A DNA stretch of 6,239 nucleotides from DRYM01 sp964526225 (GCA_964526225.1 CAZGLL010000045.1:1-6239); one strand, 5' to 3'; numbered from the stretch's first letter, positions 1-5,530 are shown. Notes: generated from the sequence alone by a model not told the origin. Numbers and translations: made by a program.

Positions 1-433
1 CACCAACAGTTAATCCTAACCTACCTGTTGTACGTGTTCTTTGACCTCTAACTTTAAGGCCAAGTGAGTGCCTAATGCCTTTCCAACTCCTTATTTTCTT
101 CATTGTTTCAATATCTTTCTTAACAGCCATAATAAGGTCTGAACCTATTAAGTGAAGATCTCCACCAGTATCGTAATCTTTACGTCTATTGAAAAGCCAT
201 GGAGGTAATCCTAGTTTTTTAAGATCAGAAAGAGCTTCCTCTATCTTCTTAACATCAGCTTCGGTCAAGTTACCTATTCTCATTTCAGGGTTTATTCCAA
301 GCCTCCTACATATAGCGTAAGCTAATGTTACACCTACACCCTTAATTTTAGCTAAACCGTAAGCTACCTTCCAATTACCGTCGATGTCTACTCCAGCTAT
401 TCTAACTATGTACCTAAACGTTGACTGAGACAT
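1..433 (-). CDS. rps13: 30S ribosomal protein S13 (uS13), 3' end beyond the window
   Basis: S13 sits in the head of the small ribosomal subunit and contacts 16S rRNA and the P-site tRNA. Reading leftwards from the ATG at 433-431, 144 codons are visible. The protein opens MSQSTFRYIVRIAGVDIDG and contains the helix-hairpin-helix segment around KIKGVGVTLAYAICRRLG. It also has NRRKDYDTGGDLHLIGSDL and ends in the conserved SWKGIRHSLGLKVRGQRTRTTG tail region. Archaeal S13 is usually about 150-170 residues, so only a few C-terminal residues are missing. An in-frame ATG at 493 would add 20 residues (MVLGSYKRSGVPEV...). I prefer 433 because archaeal S13 proteins typically begin just before the FRYIVRI segment, and because a TATA box at 507-514 would start transcription downstream of 493. 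Family assignment is certain; the start is fairly likely. It probably continues into rps4, rps11 and rpoD outside the window, as in other archaea (inference). Confidence 0.95.
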   Translation of the reverse strand, partial: MSQSTFRYIVRIAGVDIDGNWKVAYGLAKIKGVGVTLAYAICRRLGINPEMRIGNLTEADVKKIEEALSDLKKLGLPPWLFNRRKDYDTGGDLHLIGSDLIMAVKKDIETMKKIRSWKGIRHSLGLKVRGQRTRTTGRLGLTVG

Positions 434-506
434 GTTAAGCCAGCCTACCCCTACTTCCGGTACACCACTCCTCTTGTAGCTACCTAAAACCATACACAAC
501 TAAGGT

Positions 507-514
507 TATTTAAA
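507..514 (-). promoter_or_regulatory. TATA box for rps13
   Basis: On the minus strand this reads TTTAAATA, a textbook crenarchaeal box A. Archaeal transcription usually starts about 26 bases downstream of the box centre, here near 484. That gives an rps13 leader of about 50 bases to the ATG at 433 and leaves the alternative ATG at 493 outside the transcript. A second TATA-like stretch (562-571, readable on both strands) could instead give a start near 540. Confidence 0.55.
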
Positions 515-550
515 TCTTAATGAGAAGAGTTATTTAGGAAGATTATTGAG

Positions 551-613
551 AGCCAAAATAGAAATATATATGTGAAACCAGGAAACCGTATTCTGAGATG
601 AGGTATTTTGGCT
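551..613. repeat. 10-base perfect inverted repeat flanking a TATA-like box
   Basis: AGCCAAAATA at 551-560 is the exact reverse complement of TATTTTGGCT at 604-613, with 43 bases between the arms. A TATA-like AAATATATA at 562-570 begins two bases after the left arm. The arms are about 53 bases apart centre to centre, close to five helical turns, which would suit a protein binding both arms on the same DNA face. An RNA hairpin is less likely, because a transcript started from this TATA box would lack the left arm. Confidence 0.5.
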
Positions 614-621
614 ACCACCTG

Positions 622-633
622 AGAATTCCATAG
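622..633 (+). promoter_or_regulatory. 12-base motif AGAATTCCATAG, copy upstream of the binding-protein gene
   Basis: This 12-mer lies 176 bases before the preferred ATG of the binding-protein gene. It recurs exactly on the minus strand at 5240-5251, in the same orientation relative to the ATPase gene. Flanking bases do not match, so it is a short discrete match and not a duplicated region. I read it as a possible operator common to the two transporter transcription units; no known regulator is assigned. Confidence 0.4.
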
Positions 634-762
634 ATGATGAATCCTGGCCTTAACCGACTACTTAATACTTCTACCCTTGAAAAGCTCAGAGTATCGTTAA
701 AACTTTATTTTACTTCAATCTATGATTTAAGCTTTTCATTTCATGGTGAAATTAGAAAATAG

Positions 763-768
763 TATATA
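763..768 (+). promoter_or_regulatory. TATA box for the sugar transporter operon
   Basis: TATATA inside AAAATAGTATATAGT. A start about 26 bases downstream falls near 790-792, giving a leader of about 18-20 bases that contains the strong ribosome binding site at 795-802. This also argues that the upstream in-frame ATG at 771 is not used. Confidence 0.5.
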
Positions 769-794
769 GTATGTTCCTAAATAGAATATTATTT

Positions 795-802
795 GGAGGT
801 GG
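795..802 (+). promoter_or_regulatory. Ribosome binding site that decides the binding-protein start
   Basis: GGAGGTGG, near-perfect to the archaeal anti-Shine-Dalgarno sequence, seven bases before the ATG at 810. The in-frame ATG at 771 has no such site and lies 39 bases further upstream. Confidence 0.85.
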
Positions 803-809
803 TATTTTA

Positions 810-2297
810 ATGGTGGCTTTTAGAAAAGCTGTTACTAAAACTTCTGCAATAATAATTGCTGCAATTGTTCTCATAATAATAGCTGCTGTTGCAGGATATT
901 ATGCAGGCTTAAGCACAGCACCAACGCCAGCTTCTCCAACAACAGTGACAACTGTAACTACAGTGACAACTGTAACAACGGTTTCTCCATCACCTACGGC
1001 AACACCTGTTGCAAAGCAGTTAATAATTTATCACTGGTGGACTGCTGGTGGTGAAAGGGAAGCTATAGATGCTGTGTTTAAGGTGTTTAAGGAGGATTAT
1101 CCTGATGTAGAAATAGTGGAAAACCCCGTTGCGGGCGGCGCTGGTGCTGTAATGAAGGCTGTTATTTGGGGATTACTTGCATCGGGGACACCGCCTGATA
1201 CATTCCAAGTTCACGCGGGTGGTGAGCTTAAAGAATATGTTGATGCAGGGTATCTTGCTCCGGTAGATGATGTCTGGAAGGATATGGGCTTAGAAAACGT
1301 TATTCCATCAACTCTTCAGGCTATGTGTAAGTTTAACGGGCACTACTATGCAGTACCAATAAACGTTCATAGATCAAACGTTCTCTGGTACAACCCGAAG
1401 ATTTTCGAAGAACTAGGAATAGTTGACAGATTCGGCGACCCAAGAACATGGGATCTAAATACATTCCTTGACGTTGCAAGATACATTAAGGAGAATAAGC
1501 CCGATGTAGCACCAGTAGCTTTAGCTACTAGAAACAAGTGGCCACTAACACACCTCTTCGAAGTATTACTAGTATTGCATGGTGGACCAGAAACCTATGT
1601 TAAATTCTGGACAGGAAAGTTTGACTATAAGAACCCCAACGATCCCGTGTGGGCTGCTGTAAGAGATGTTCTGAAAACAATAGCCATAATGGCTAAGGAG
1701 GGATTATTCAACAGCAACCACCCAGAGCTAACATGGGATCAAGCAGCTGCGCTAGTTTACCAAGGAAAAGCAGCAATGTACGTACATGGAGACTGGGTTG
1801 CAGGATACTTCATGTCTGTAGGTGCTAAATACGGTGAAGAATGGTCAGCAGCGCCATTCCCGAAGGCGATATTCGTACTACTATCTGACTCCTTCAACTT
1901 ACCTAAGGGTGCTCCACATACAGAAGTAGCTATGAACTGGCTTAAGGTAGTAGCTTCACCTGAAGCGCAAGAAAACTTCAACTTAATTAAAGGATCAATA
2001 CCTGCCCGTACCGATGTCTCACCAGAATATCCGGATCCGTACAGGCCAGAAACAGCAGATGACTTTAAGAAATCAACACTAGTACCCAGTGCAGTTCACG
2101 GAGGAATAAGCAAAGAAGCTTTCGTAACAGAAATGCACAACATACTAACAAGCCTCGTAACAAGCGCAGCTGCAGGCGCAGATGTCGACACAACAGTCAA
2201 CGCTGCAATACAGCAAACAATGCAGGCAGTTGAGAGATCAGGCGTAGTAGGCTTCTGGGAAGGATACACAATAGACTACTTCATAACGAAAAGATAA
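810..2297 (+). CDS. Sugar ABC transporter substrate-binding protein, glucose/mannose type (family 1)
   Basis: Extracellular receptor of a CUT1 sugar importer, 495 residues from the ATG at 810. A short basic N-terminus (FRKAVTK) precedes a hydrophobic helix at about 13-32 and a Thr/Pro/Ser-rich linker at 36-66 containing repeated TTV. The mature domain starts near 70. There is no lipobox cysteine. K6-A7 followed by V-T resembles the class III (pilin-like) signal cut by PibD in the Sulfolobus glucose-binding protein GlcS. From memory, motifs match GlcS and the Thermus thermophilus glucose-binding protein: HWW (75-77), PPDTFQVH (128-135), VPINVHRSN (182-190), QGKAAMYVHGDW (318-329), LSDSFNLPKG (358-367), KGSIPAR (394-400) and VHGG (429-432). 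Glucose, mannose or a related hexose is therefore the likely ligand (inference). Codon use changes sharply near 1320. It is the first gene of the operon; an upstream in-frame ATG at 771 is disfavoured. Confidence 0.93.
   Translation: MVAFRKAVTKTSAIIIAAIVLIIIAAVAGYYAGLSTAPTPASPTTVTTVTTVTTVTTVSPSPTATPVAKQLIIYHWWTAGGEREAIDAVFKVFKEDYPDVEIVENPVAGGAGAVMKAVIWGLLASGTPPDTFQVHAGGELKEYVDAGYLAPVDDVWKDMGLENVIPSTLQAMCKFNGHYYAVPINVHRSNVLWYNPKIFEELGIVDRFGDPRTWDLNTFLDVARYIKENKPDVAPVALATRNKWPLTHLFEVLLVLHGGPETYVKFWTGKFDYKNPNDPVWAAVRDVLKTIAIMAKEGLFNSNHPELTWDQAAALVYQGKAAMYVHGDWVAGYFMSVGAKYGEEWSAAPFPKAIFVLLSDSFNLPKGAPHTEVAMNWLKVVASPEAQENFNLIKGSIPARTDVSPEYPDPYRPETADDFKKSTLVPSAVHGGISKEAFVTEMHNILTSLVTSAAAGADVDTTVNAAIQQTMQAVERSGVVGFWEGYTIDYFITKR
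942..977 (+). repeat. Two tandem 18-base repeats in the Thr/Val linker
   Basis: ACAGTGACAACTGTAACT at 942-959 is followed at once by the same 18 bases with one change at the last position (960-977). They encode TVTTVT twice, within a TTV run covering residues 44-58 of the binding protein. Such Thr-rich linkers in archaeal surface proteins are commonly O-glycosylated stalks. The unit may expand or contract by slippage. Confidence 0.85.
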
Positions 2298-2318
2298 AAT
2301 ATAAGCTAAAACTTTTTT
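2297..2318 (+). terminator. Oligo-T tract after the binding-protein gene, with an overlapping TATA-like element
   Basis: The 61-base gap between the binding-protein stop and the first permease contains TTTTTT at 2313-2318, the typical archaeal intrinsic termination signal. Partial termination here would give more binding protein than permease, a common pattern in sugar importers. Just before it, AAATATAAG (about 2297-2305) looks like a TATA box that could start a separate permease transcript near 2327. The two readings are compatible; neither is proven. Confidence 0.4.
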
Positions 2319-2358
2319 CTCACACAACTCTTACTCTCCCCTAGTAAGGTGCCTACTA

Positions 2359-3225
2359 ATGTTTTCAAGCGAGTTACGTGAGAAACTAATATTTCTGGCA
2401 CCAATACTTTTCGTAATAACCATACTTTATGTGATGATAGTAGTTTCAATTTACGTTTCCATGAGTGATTGGAGAAGCTACCAAATATCATTGAACTTTG
2501 TAGGGTTGAGAAATTATGAAGCACTATTTTCTAATCCAAGATTCTACACTGCTCTCAGAAACAACATTATATGGATTATTTTGTTCATGGGGCCAACGTC
2601 AATTTTAGGTTTAGTTATAGCCTATATCATGGTTTCCACAGGTAAGGAAATGATTTTTAGAACAATATTTCTCCTACCGACAGCTATATCCATGACAGTA
2701 GCCGGTACACTCTGGGTTTGGATGTATGCTGAAAATGGAGCAATAAACACCCTACTTAAAGCCTTAAACTTAGGTTTCCTTGCTAGACCCTGGATTTCTG
2801 ATCCTTCAATAGCTCTTTACGCTTTAATCTTCGTTACAATATGGCAGTATCTGGGATTCGCTATAATAATTTTTGAAGCAGCAATTAAAGGCGTAGACCC
2901 ATCACTTATCGAAGCAGCCCAAATAGATGGTGCATCCTCATTTCAAATATTTTGGGACGTAATAGTTCCGCAAGTAAGGCATGGATTTCTCGTTGCAGTA
3001 CCTTTATTGGCTCTTTCAGCCCTGAAAATATTCGATATAGTCTATGTTGCTACACGTGGCGGACCCGGTTTAGCAACTGATGTCCTCGGTTACTTCATGT
3101 GGGAAACGGCTTTCTGGCAGAGATTCATGGCTGATGGAGCGGCTATAGCTACAATAATCTTCGCTATTTCATTAGGCATAGTTATCCCTTATGCACTAAT
3201 GGCTCTTAGGAGGTGGTTTAGATGA
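2359..3225 (+). CDS. Sugar ABC transporter permease, MalF/GlcT-like (CUT1)
   Basis: One of the two membrane subunits that form the sugar channel. The 288 residues contain about six hydrophobic segments, near 11-33, 68-93, 101-124, 152-175, 205-230 and 260-282. The cytoplasmic EAA loop that docks on the ATPase is clear: EAAQIDGASSF starts at 185, with the conserved G at 191 and P at 204. TRGGP at 232-236 is typical of MalF-type subunits. It lacks the extra N-terminal segments and large periplasmic loop of enteric MalF and is the compact size usual in archaea and Gram-positives. The ATG at 2359 is preceded by AAGGTG at 2346-2351, seven bases away. It lies 61 bases after the binding-protein gene and overlaps the next permease by four bases, so the two permeases are translationally coupled. 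Substrate follows from the neighbouring binding protein, not from this protein itself. Confidence 0.95.
   Translation: MFSSELREKLIFLAPILFVITILYVMIVVSIYVSMSDWRSYQISLNFVGLRNYEALFSNPRFYTALRNNIIWIILFMGPTSILGLVIAYIMVSTGKEMIFRTIFLLPTAISMTVAGTLWVWMYAENGAINTLLKALNLGFLARPWISDPSIALYALIFVTIWQYLGFAIIIFEAAIKGVDPSLIEAAQIDGASSFQIFWDVIVPQVRHGFLVAVPLLALSALKIFDIVYVATRGGPGLATDVLGYFMWETAFWQRFMADGAAIATIIFAISLGIVIPYALMALRRWFR
3208..3216 (+). promoter_or_regulatory. Ribosome binding site for the second permease, inside the first
   Basis: AGGAGGTGG, five bases before the ATG at 3222, encoded within the last codons of the first permease. Together with the ATGA stop/start overlap (3222-3225) it supports coupled, near-equal synthesis of the two permeases. 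Confidence 0.85.
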
Positions 3226-4049
3226 GCATAAATGTTAAAATGGCTATAGCCTACATTTTACTCATATTTATGTGTTTATTCTGGATGCTCCCCTTCTATG
3301 TAGCATTAGTAACCTCCCTAAAAAGCCACAAGGAAACATACACTACCAATGTTCTCCAACCTCCTTCATCAATAGACGTTACATCTTGGTTTTCAGCTTG
3401 GAAAAGTGTTGAAAGGGCATTTTTCAATAGCATAATAGTTTCTCTACCTTCAACATTTCTCTGTGTTATGATAGGAACTCTTGCAGGCTACTATCTCAGC
3501 AGACATGTTAGCAGAGCTACGAGATCAATGTTCTTCCTAATAGCTATCGCTACTTTCATTCCTTACCAAATACTTCTAATACCTATGACAATGTTCTTAG
3601 CACGCATAGGTGTTATGGGAACATTTCTTAGCTTCATTATAGCATACACCATACTCCTTAGTCCATGGGCTGCACTTATATCTTCAGCATTCTTCATGGC
3701 CATACCTAAGGAGTTAGAGGAAGCATCGTACATTGATGGAGCATCAGCTCTTCAAACATTCTTCAGAGTAGTATTACCTGTCGCATTACCTGGAATTATT
3801 TCGACAACAATAATAATCTTCATGAGCATATGGAATGAATTCCTATTTGCCGTAACTTTAAGCACTAACCCTCTTATAAGAACAATTCAACCCGAAGTGG
3901 CTAATTTAAGAGGGACGACAACTGTTGCGTGGAATACTTTAATGGCAGGGTCTTTGATAGCTATACTTCCACCGTTAATAATAACGTTGGCTCTCGGAAG
4001 ATACTTCATAAGCGGTCTTTTAGCGGGTGCGCTTAAAGGAACTAGGTAA
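3222..4049 (+). CDS. Sugar ABC transporter permease, MalG/GlcU-like (CUT1)
   Basis: Second channel subunit, pairing with the product of 2359-3225. The 275 residues hold about six membrane segments, near 8-30, 68-90, 105-127, 135-160, 190-215 and 243-265. The EAA loop reads EEASYIDGASALQTFFRVVLP, with E167, G173 and P186 at the family positions. WNEFLFA at 204-210 and the C-terminal GLLAGALKG (265-273) are characteristic of MalG-type subunits. The family normally has about 270-280 residues, so it is full length. The start is fixed by the ATGA overlap with the upstream permease and by AGGAGGTGG. It is the last plus-strand gene; its stop lies 22 bases from the stop of the convergent ATPase gene, which in the Sulfolobus glucose system follows co-directionally (recalled, not computed). 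Confidence 0.95.
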   Translation: MSINVKMAIAYILLIFMCLFWMLPFYVALVTSLKSHKETYTTNVLQPPSSIDVTSWFSAWKSVERAFFNSIIVSLPSTFLCVMIGTLAGYYLSRHVSRATRSMFFLIAIATFIPYQILLIPMTMFLARIGVMGTFLSFIIAYTILLSPWAALISSAFFMAIPKELEEASYIDGASALQTFFRVVLPVALPGIISTTIIIFMSIWNEFLFAVTLSTNPLIRTIQPEVANLRGTTTVAWNTLMAGSLIAILPPLIITLALGRYFISGLLAGALKGTR

Positions 4050-4053
4050 AAAA
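4048..4053 (-). terminator. Oligo-T terminator for the ATPase gene
   Basis: On the minus strand this is TTTTTT, about 20 bases past the ATPase stop codon. It overlaps the stop codon of the convergent second permease, so the two transcripts would share sequence at their 3' ends. Confidence 0.4.
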
Positions 4054-4071
4054 TGTTAGAACATGTAGGGC

Positions 4072-5190
4072 TTATATTATTGCTTTTTCCGATTTCTTAT
4101 CGAAAACATGTATTTTTTCAACATTAAATTTCACATAAACTTTTTCTCCAGGTCTACCTAGGAATTCACCTAACATTCTAGATTTAAATAGGTAATTACC
4201 TACCTTCAAGTTGATTATTGTTTCTGAACCTAAAGGCTCTATAACGTAAATTTCAGCTTCAAAAGCTTCGTTAATAGGTTCTTTTGAAACATGAACGTCT
4301 TCAGGTCTAACTCCAAGTATTAAGCTATTTTCACTTGCTCTCTCCCTTATCACTTTTGCAATATCGTTTGAAACTTTAACTTTAAACTCTCCGGCGTCAA
4401 GAAAGTACGTTTTAGTTTGTTCATCGTAGCTTAATGATGCATCGAAGAAGTTCATAGGGGGTGATCCTATGAATCCTGCTACGAATAAATTAGCTGGTTT
4501 ATGGTATAGTTCGCCTGGTGTTCCTATTTGCATGACTTTGCCGAAGTTTAGTATTGCTATTCTATCGGCCATAGTCATAGCTTCTGCTTGATCGTGAGTA
4601 ACATAGATTGTTGTTATTCCTAACTCCTTTTGTAGTCTCTTAAGTTCAGCTCTCATTAGAACCCTAAGTTTGGCGTCAATATTGCTTAATGGTTCATCCA
4701 TTAGGAAAACTTTAGGGTTACGAACAAGAGCTCTTGCGAGGGCAACCCTTTGCTGCTGACCGCCACTAAGCTGTCTAGGGTACCTATCGAGAAGATCCTG
4801 TATTCTCAAAAGCTTAGCTACTTCAACAACTTTCTTTTTAATTTCTTCTTTAGGAACCTTTCTTAATCTTAGAGGAAAAGCTATGTTATCGAAAACTTTC
4901 ATGTGAGGGTAAAGAGCATAGTTTTGGAAAACCATTGCAACATCTCGATCCTTTGGAGGTACTGATATTTTCTTTTCAGCATCAAAAACTACTTTATCAC
5001 CTATAGCTATAATGCCTTTATCAGGTTTTTCGAGACCAGCAATACATCTTAAAAGCGTTGTTTTACCTGAACCCGAAGGACCTAGAAGCACAAAGAATTC
5101 CCCATTTCTAACAGTTACCGATACATTATCTAACGCTACAACTTTTCCTCCAAAAACCTTAGTAACGTTAACAACTTTTACTTCAGGCAA
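4072..5190 (-). CDS. Sugar ABC transporter ATPase, MalK/GlcV/UgpC-like
   Basis: Cytoplasmic ATP-hydrolysing subunit, 372 residues, working as a dimer under the two permeases. Every nucleotide-binding element is intact: Walker A GPSGSGKTT (37-45), Q-loop Q89 in VFQNYALYPHM, signature LSGGQQQR (141-148), Walker B VFLMDEP (161-167), D-loop SNIDAK (169-174) and switch H199. The C-terminal part, from about 240, carries GSPPMNF (242-248) and GVRPEDV (293-299), marks of the MalK-type regulatory OB/TOBE domain. The start is TTG at 5190-5188. An in-frame stop lies five codons upstream with no ATG or GTG between, and GAGGT at 5204-5200 is a suitable binding site. The gene converges on the permease operon with its own promoter, so it may also serve other sugar importers, as MsmK- or MalK-type ATPases do in some organisms (inference). 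Confidence 0.95.
   Translation of the reverse strand: MPEVKVVNVTKVFGGKVVALDNVSVTVRNGEFFVLLGPSGSGKTTLLRCIAGLEKPDKGIIAIGDKVVFDAEKKISVPPKDRDVAMVFQNYALYPHMKVFDNIAFPLRLRKVPKEEIKKKVVEVAKLLRIQDLLDRYPRQLSGGQQQRVALARALVRNPKVFLMDEPLSNIDAKLRVLMRAELKRLQKELGITTIYVTHDQAEAMTMADRIAILNFGKVMQIGTPGELYHKPANLFVAGFIGSPPMNFFDASLSYDEQTKTYFLDAGEFKVKVSNDIAKVIRERASENSLILGVRPEDVHVSKEPINEAFEAEIYVIEPLGSETIINLKVGNYLFKSRMLGEFLGRPGEKVYVKFNVEKIHVFDKKSEKAII
4084..4118 (+). terminator. T-rich candidate terminators for the permease operon
   Basis: TTTTT at 4084-4088 and TTTTTT at 4113-4118 are the first plus-strand T tracts after the second permease. Both lie inside the 3' end of the convergent ATPase gene, implying short antisense 3' overlaps. 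Base runs alone are weak evidence in AT-rich DNA. Confidence 0.3.
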
Positions 5191-5239
5191 TTCAGTGCAA
5201 CCTCAAAACCACATTTTCCTCTACGACAACTAATCTGTA

Positions 5240-5251
5240 CTATGGAATTCT
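5240..5251 (-). promoter_or_regulatory. 12-base motif AGAATTCCATAG, copy upstream of the ATPase gene
   Basis: Exact minus-strand copy of the motif at 622-633, 49 bases before the TTG start. It begins at the downstream edge of a TATA-like AGTATAAGA (5257-5249) and occupies the space between that box and the expected transcription start near 5227. A bound protein there would block transcription, a common archaeal repressor position. No regulator is known from this window. Confidence 0.4.
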
Positions 5252-5257
5252 TATACT
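5249..5257 (-). promoter_or_regulatory. Candidate TATA box for the ATPase gene
   Basis: AGTATAAGA on the minus strand would start transcription near 5227 with a leader of about 37 bases. An alternative, CCTTTAAAGT at 5290-5281, would start near 5260. I cannot choose firmly between them. Confidence 0.35.
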
Positions 5258-5343
5258 TTTAGCACTTAACACATCATAGAACTTTAAAGGTTAAAACCCA
5301 AGTAAAACACATGAAATCAAAAACATAGTCATAATATGAAGCC

Positions 5344-5355
5344 TTAACGTGTTAA
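5344..5355. repeat. Short palindromic element TTAAC-GT-GTTAA
   Basis: A 5-base inverted repeat with a 2-base centre, between tRNA-Ser and the ATPase gene. It could be an operator half-pair or chance in AT-rich DNA. CTTAAC also occurs at 5265-5270. Confidence 0.25.
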
Positions 5356-5401
5356 CTTTCCTTCTTCGGCTTGATCGAACTGAACATGTAATAAGCAAGA
5401 A

Positions 5402-5491
5402 TGGCGCCGGGGGCGGGATTCGAACCCGCGCGGCGGCCGATCCGCCACTGGCTCTCAAGGCCAGCCCCTTAGTCCGCTCGGGCACCCCGGC
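5402..5491 (-). tRNA. tRNA-Ser, anticodon TGA, CCA encoded
   Basis: A complete class II tRNA decoding UCA. The acceptor stem is GCCGGGG (5491-5485) with CCCCGGC (5412-5406), fully paired. The D arm begins CCC with G-rich closing bases. The anticodon stem CTGGC/GCCAG holds the loop CTTGAGA, with anticodon TGA at 5457-5455. The long variable arm has a 5-pair stem GGCGG/CCGCC (5446-5442, 5436-5432), the mark of serine and leucine tRNAs. The T arm is GCGGG-TTCGAAT-CCCGC (5429-5413). G73, the usual archaeal serine discriminator, is at 5405 and CCA is encoded at 5404-5402. There is no intron. It lies between the methyltransferase gene and the transporter ATPase, same strand as both, with its 3' end facing the transporter cassette. 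Its GC-rich stems in AT-rich DNA indicate a hot-growing host. Confidence 0.98.
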
Positions 5492-5522
5492 GCGTATTTG
5501 TTATTTTTGTGTTCGAGTTTTT

Positions 5523-5530
5523 ATTTTATA
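5523..5530 (-). promoter_or_regulatory. TATA box for tRNA-Ser, overlapping the methyltransferase stop codon
   Basis: TATAAAAT on the minus strand, centred about 35 bases before the mature tRNA 5' end, predicts a start near 5500 and a leader of about 9 bases. The box includes the TAA stop (5528-5526) of the upstream methyltransferase gene, so this site is both coding end and promoter. Confidence 0.5.

Larger units (their letters stand above)
494..809. other. Divergent intergenic region between rps13 and the transporter operon
   Basis: About 316 bases without a convincing protein gene. It holds the rps13 TATA box (507-514), a 10-base inverted repeat (551-560 and 604-613) around a TATA-like AAATATATA (562-570), and a 12-base motif shared with the ATPase upstream region (622-633). 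It also has a box-C-like ATGATGA (634-640), weaker AT-rich promoter-like stretches (CTTTATTTTA at 704-713 and ATTTAAGC near 725-731), and the proximal operon TATA box (763-768). The stretch 641-700 shows nothing else I can interpret. Confidence 0.7.

Noticed and set aside
719..726. TCTATGAT shared with 5273-5280 (minus) as a second common operator
   Set aside because: Only eight bases in AT-rich DNA with different flanks, which chance can explain.
771..809. ATG at 771 as start of the binding protein
   Set aside because: It has no ribosome binding site and would lie upstream of the transcript from the TATA box at 763-768. The ATG at 810 has GGAGGTGG at ideal distance.
1757..1981. Minus-strand open frame of 74 codons
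   Set aside because: Lies wholly inside the binding-protein gene with no recognisable motif, so it is a shadow frame. The same applies to 2306-2524 (minus) and to 5012-5233 (plus, antisense to the ATPase P-loop region).
4053..4064. Inverted repeat ATGTT-AG-AACAT between the convergent stops as a hairpin terminator
   Set aside because: A 2-base loop is too short and the remaining 4-pair stem is weak. The adjacent T tracts are better termination candidates.
5360..5430. Attachment-site duplication of the tRNA-Ser 3' end at the other edge of the transporter cassette
   Set aside because: I looked for the T-arm and acceptor sequence in 434-809 and found no copy. No integrase gene is present, so integration at the tRNA is not shown.
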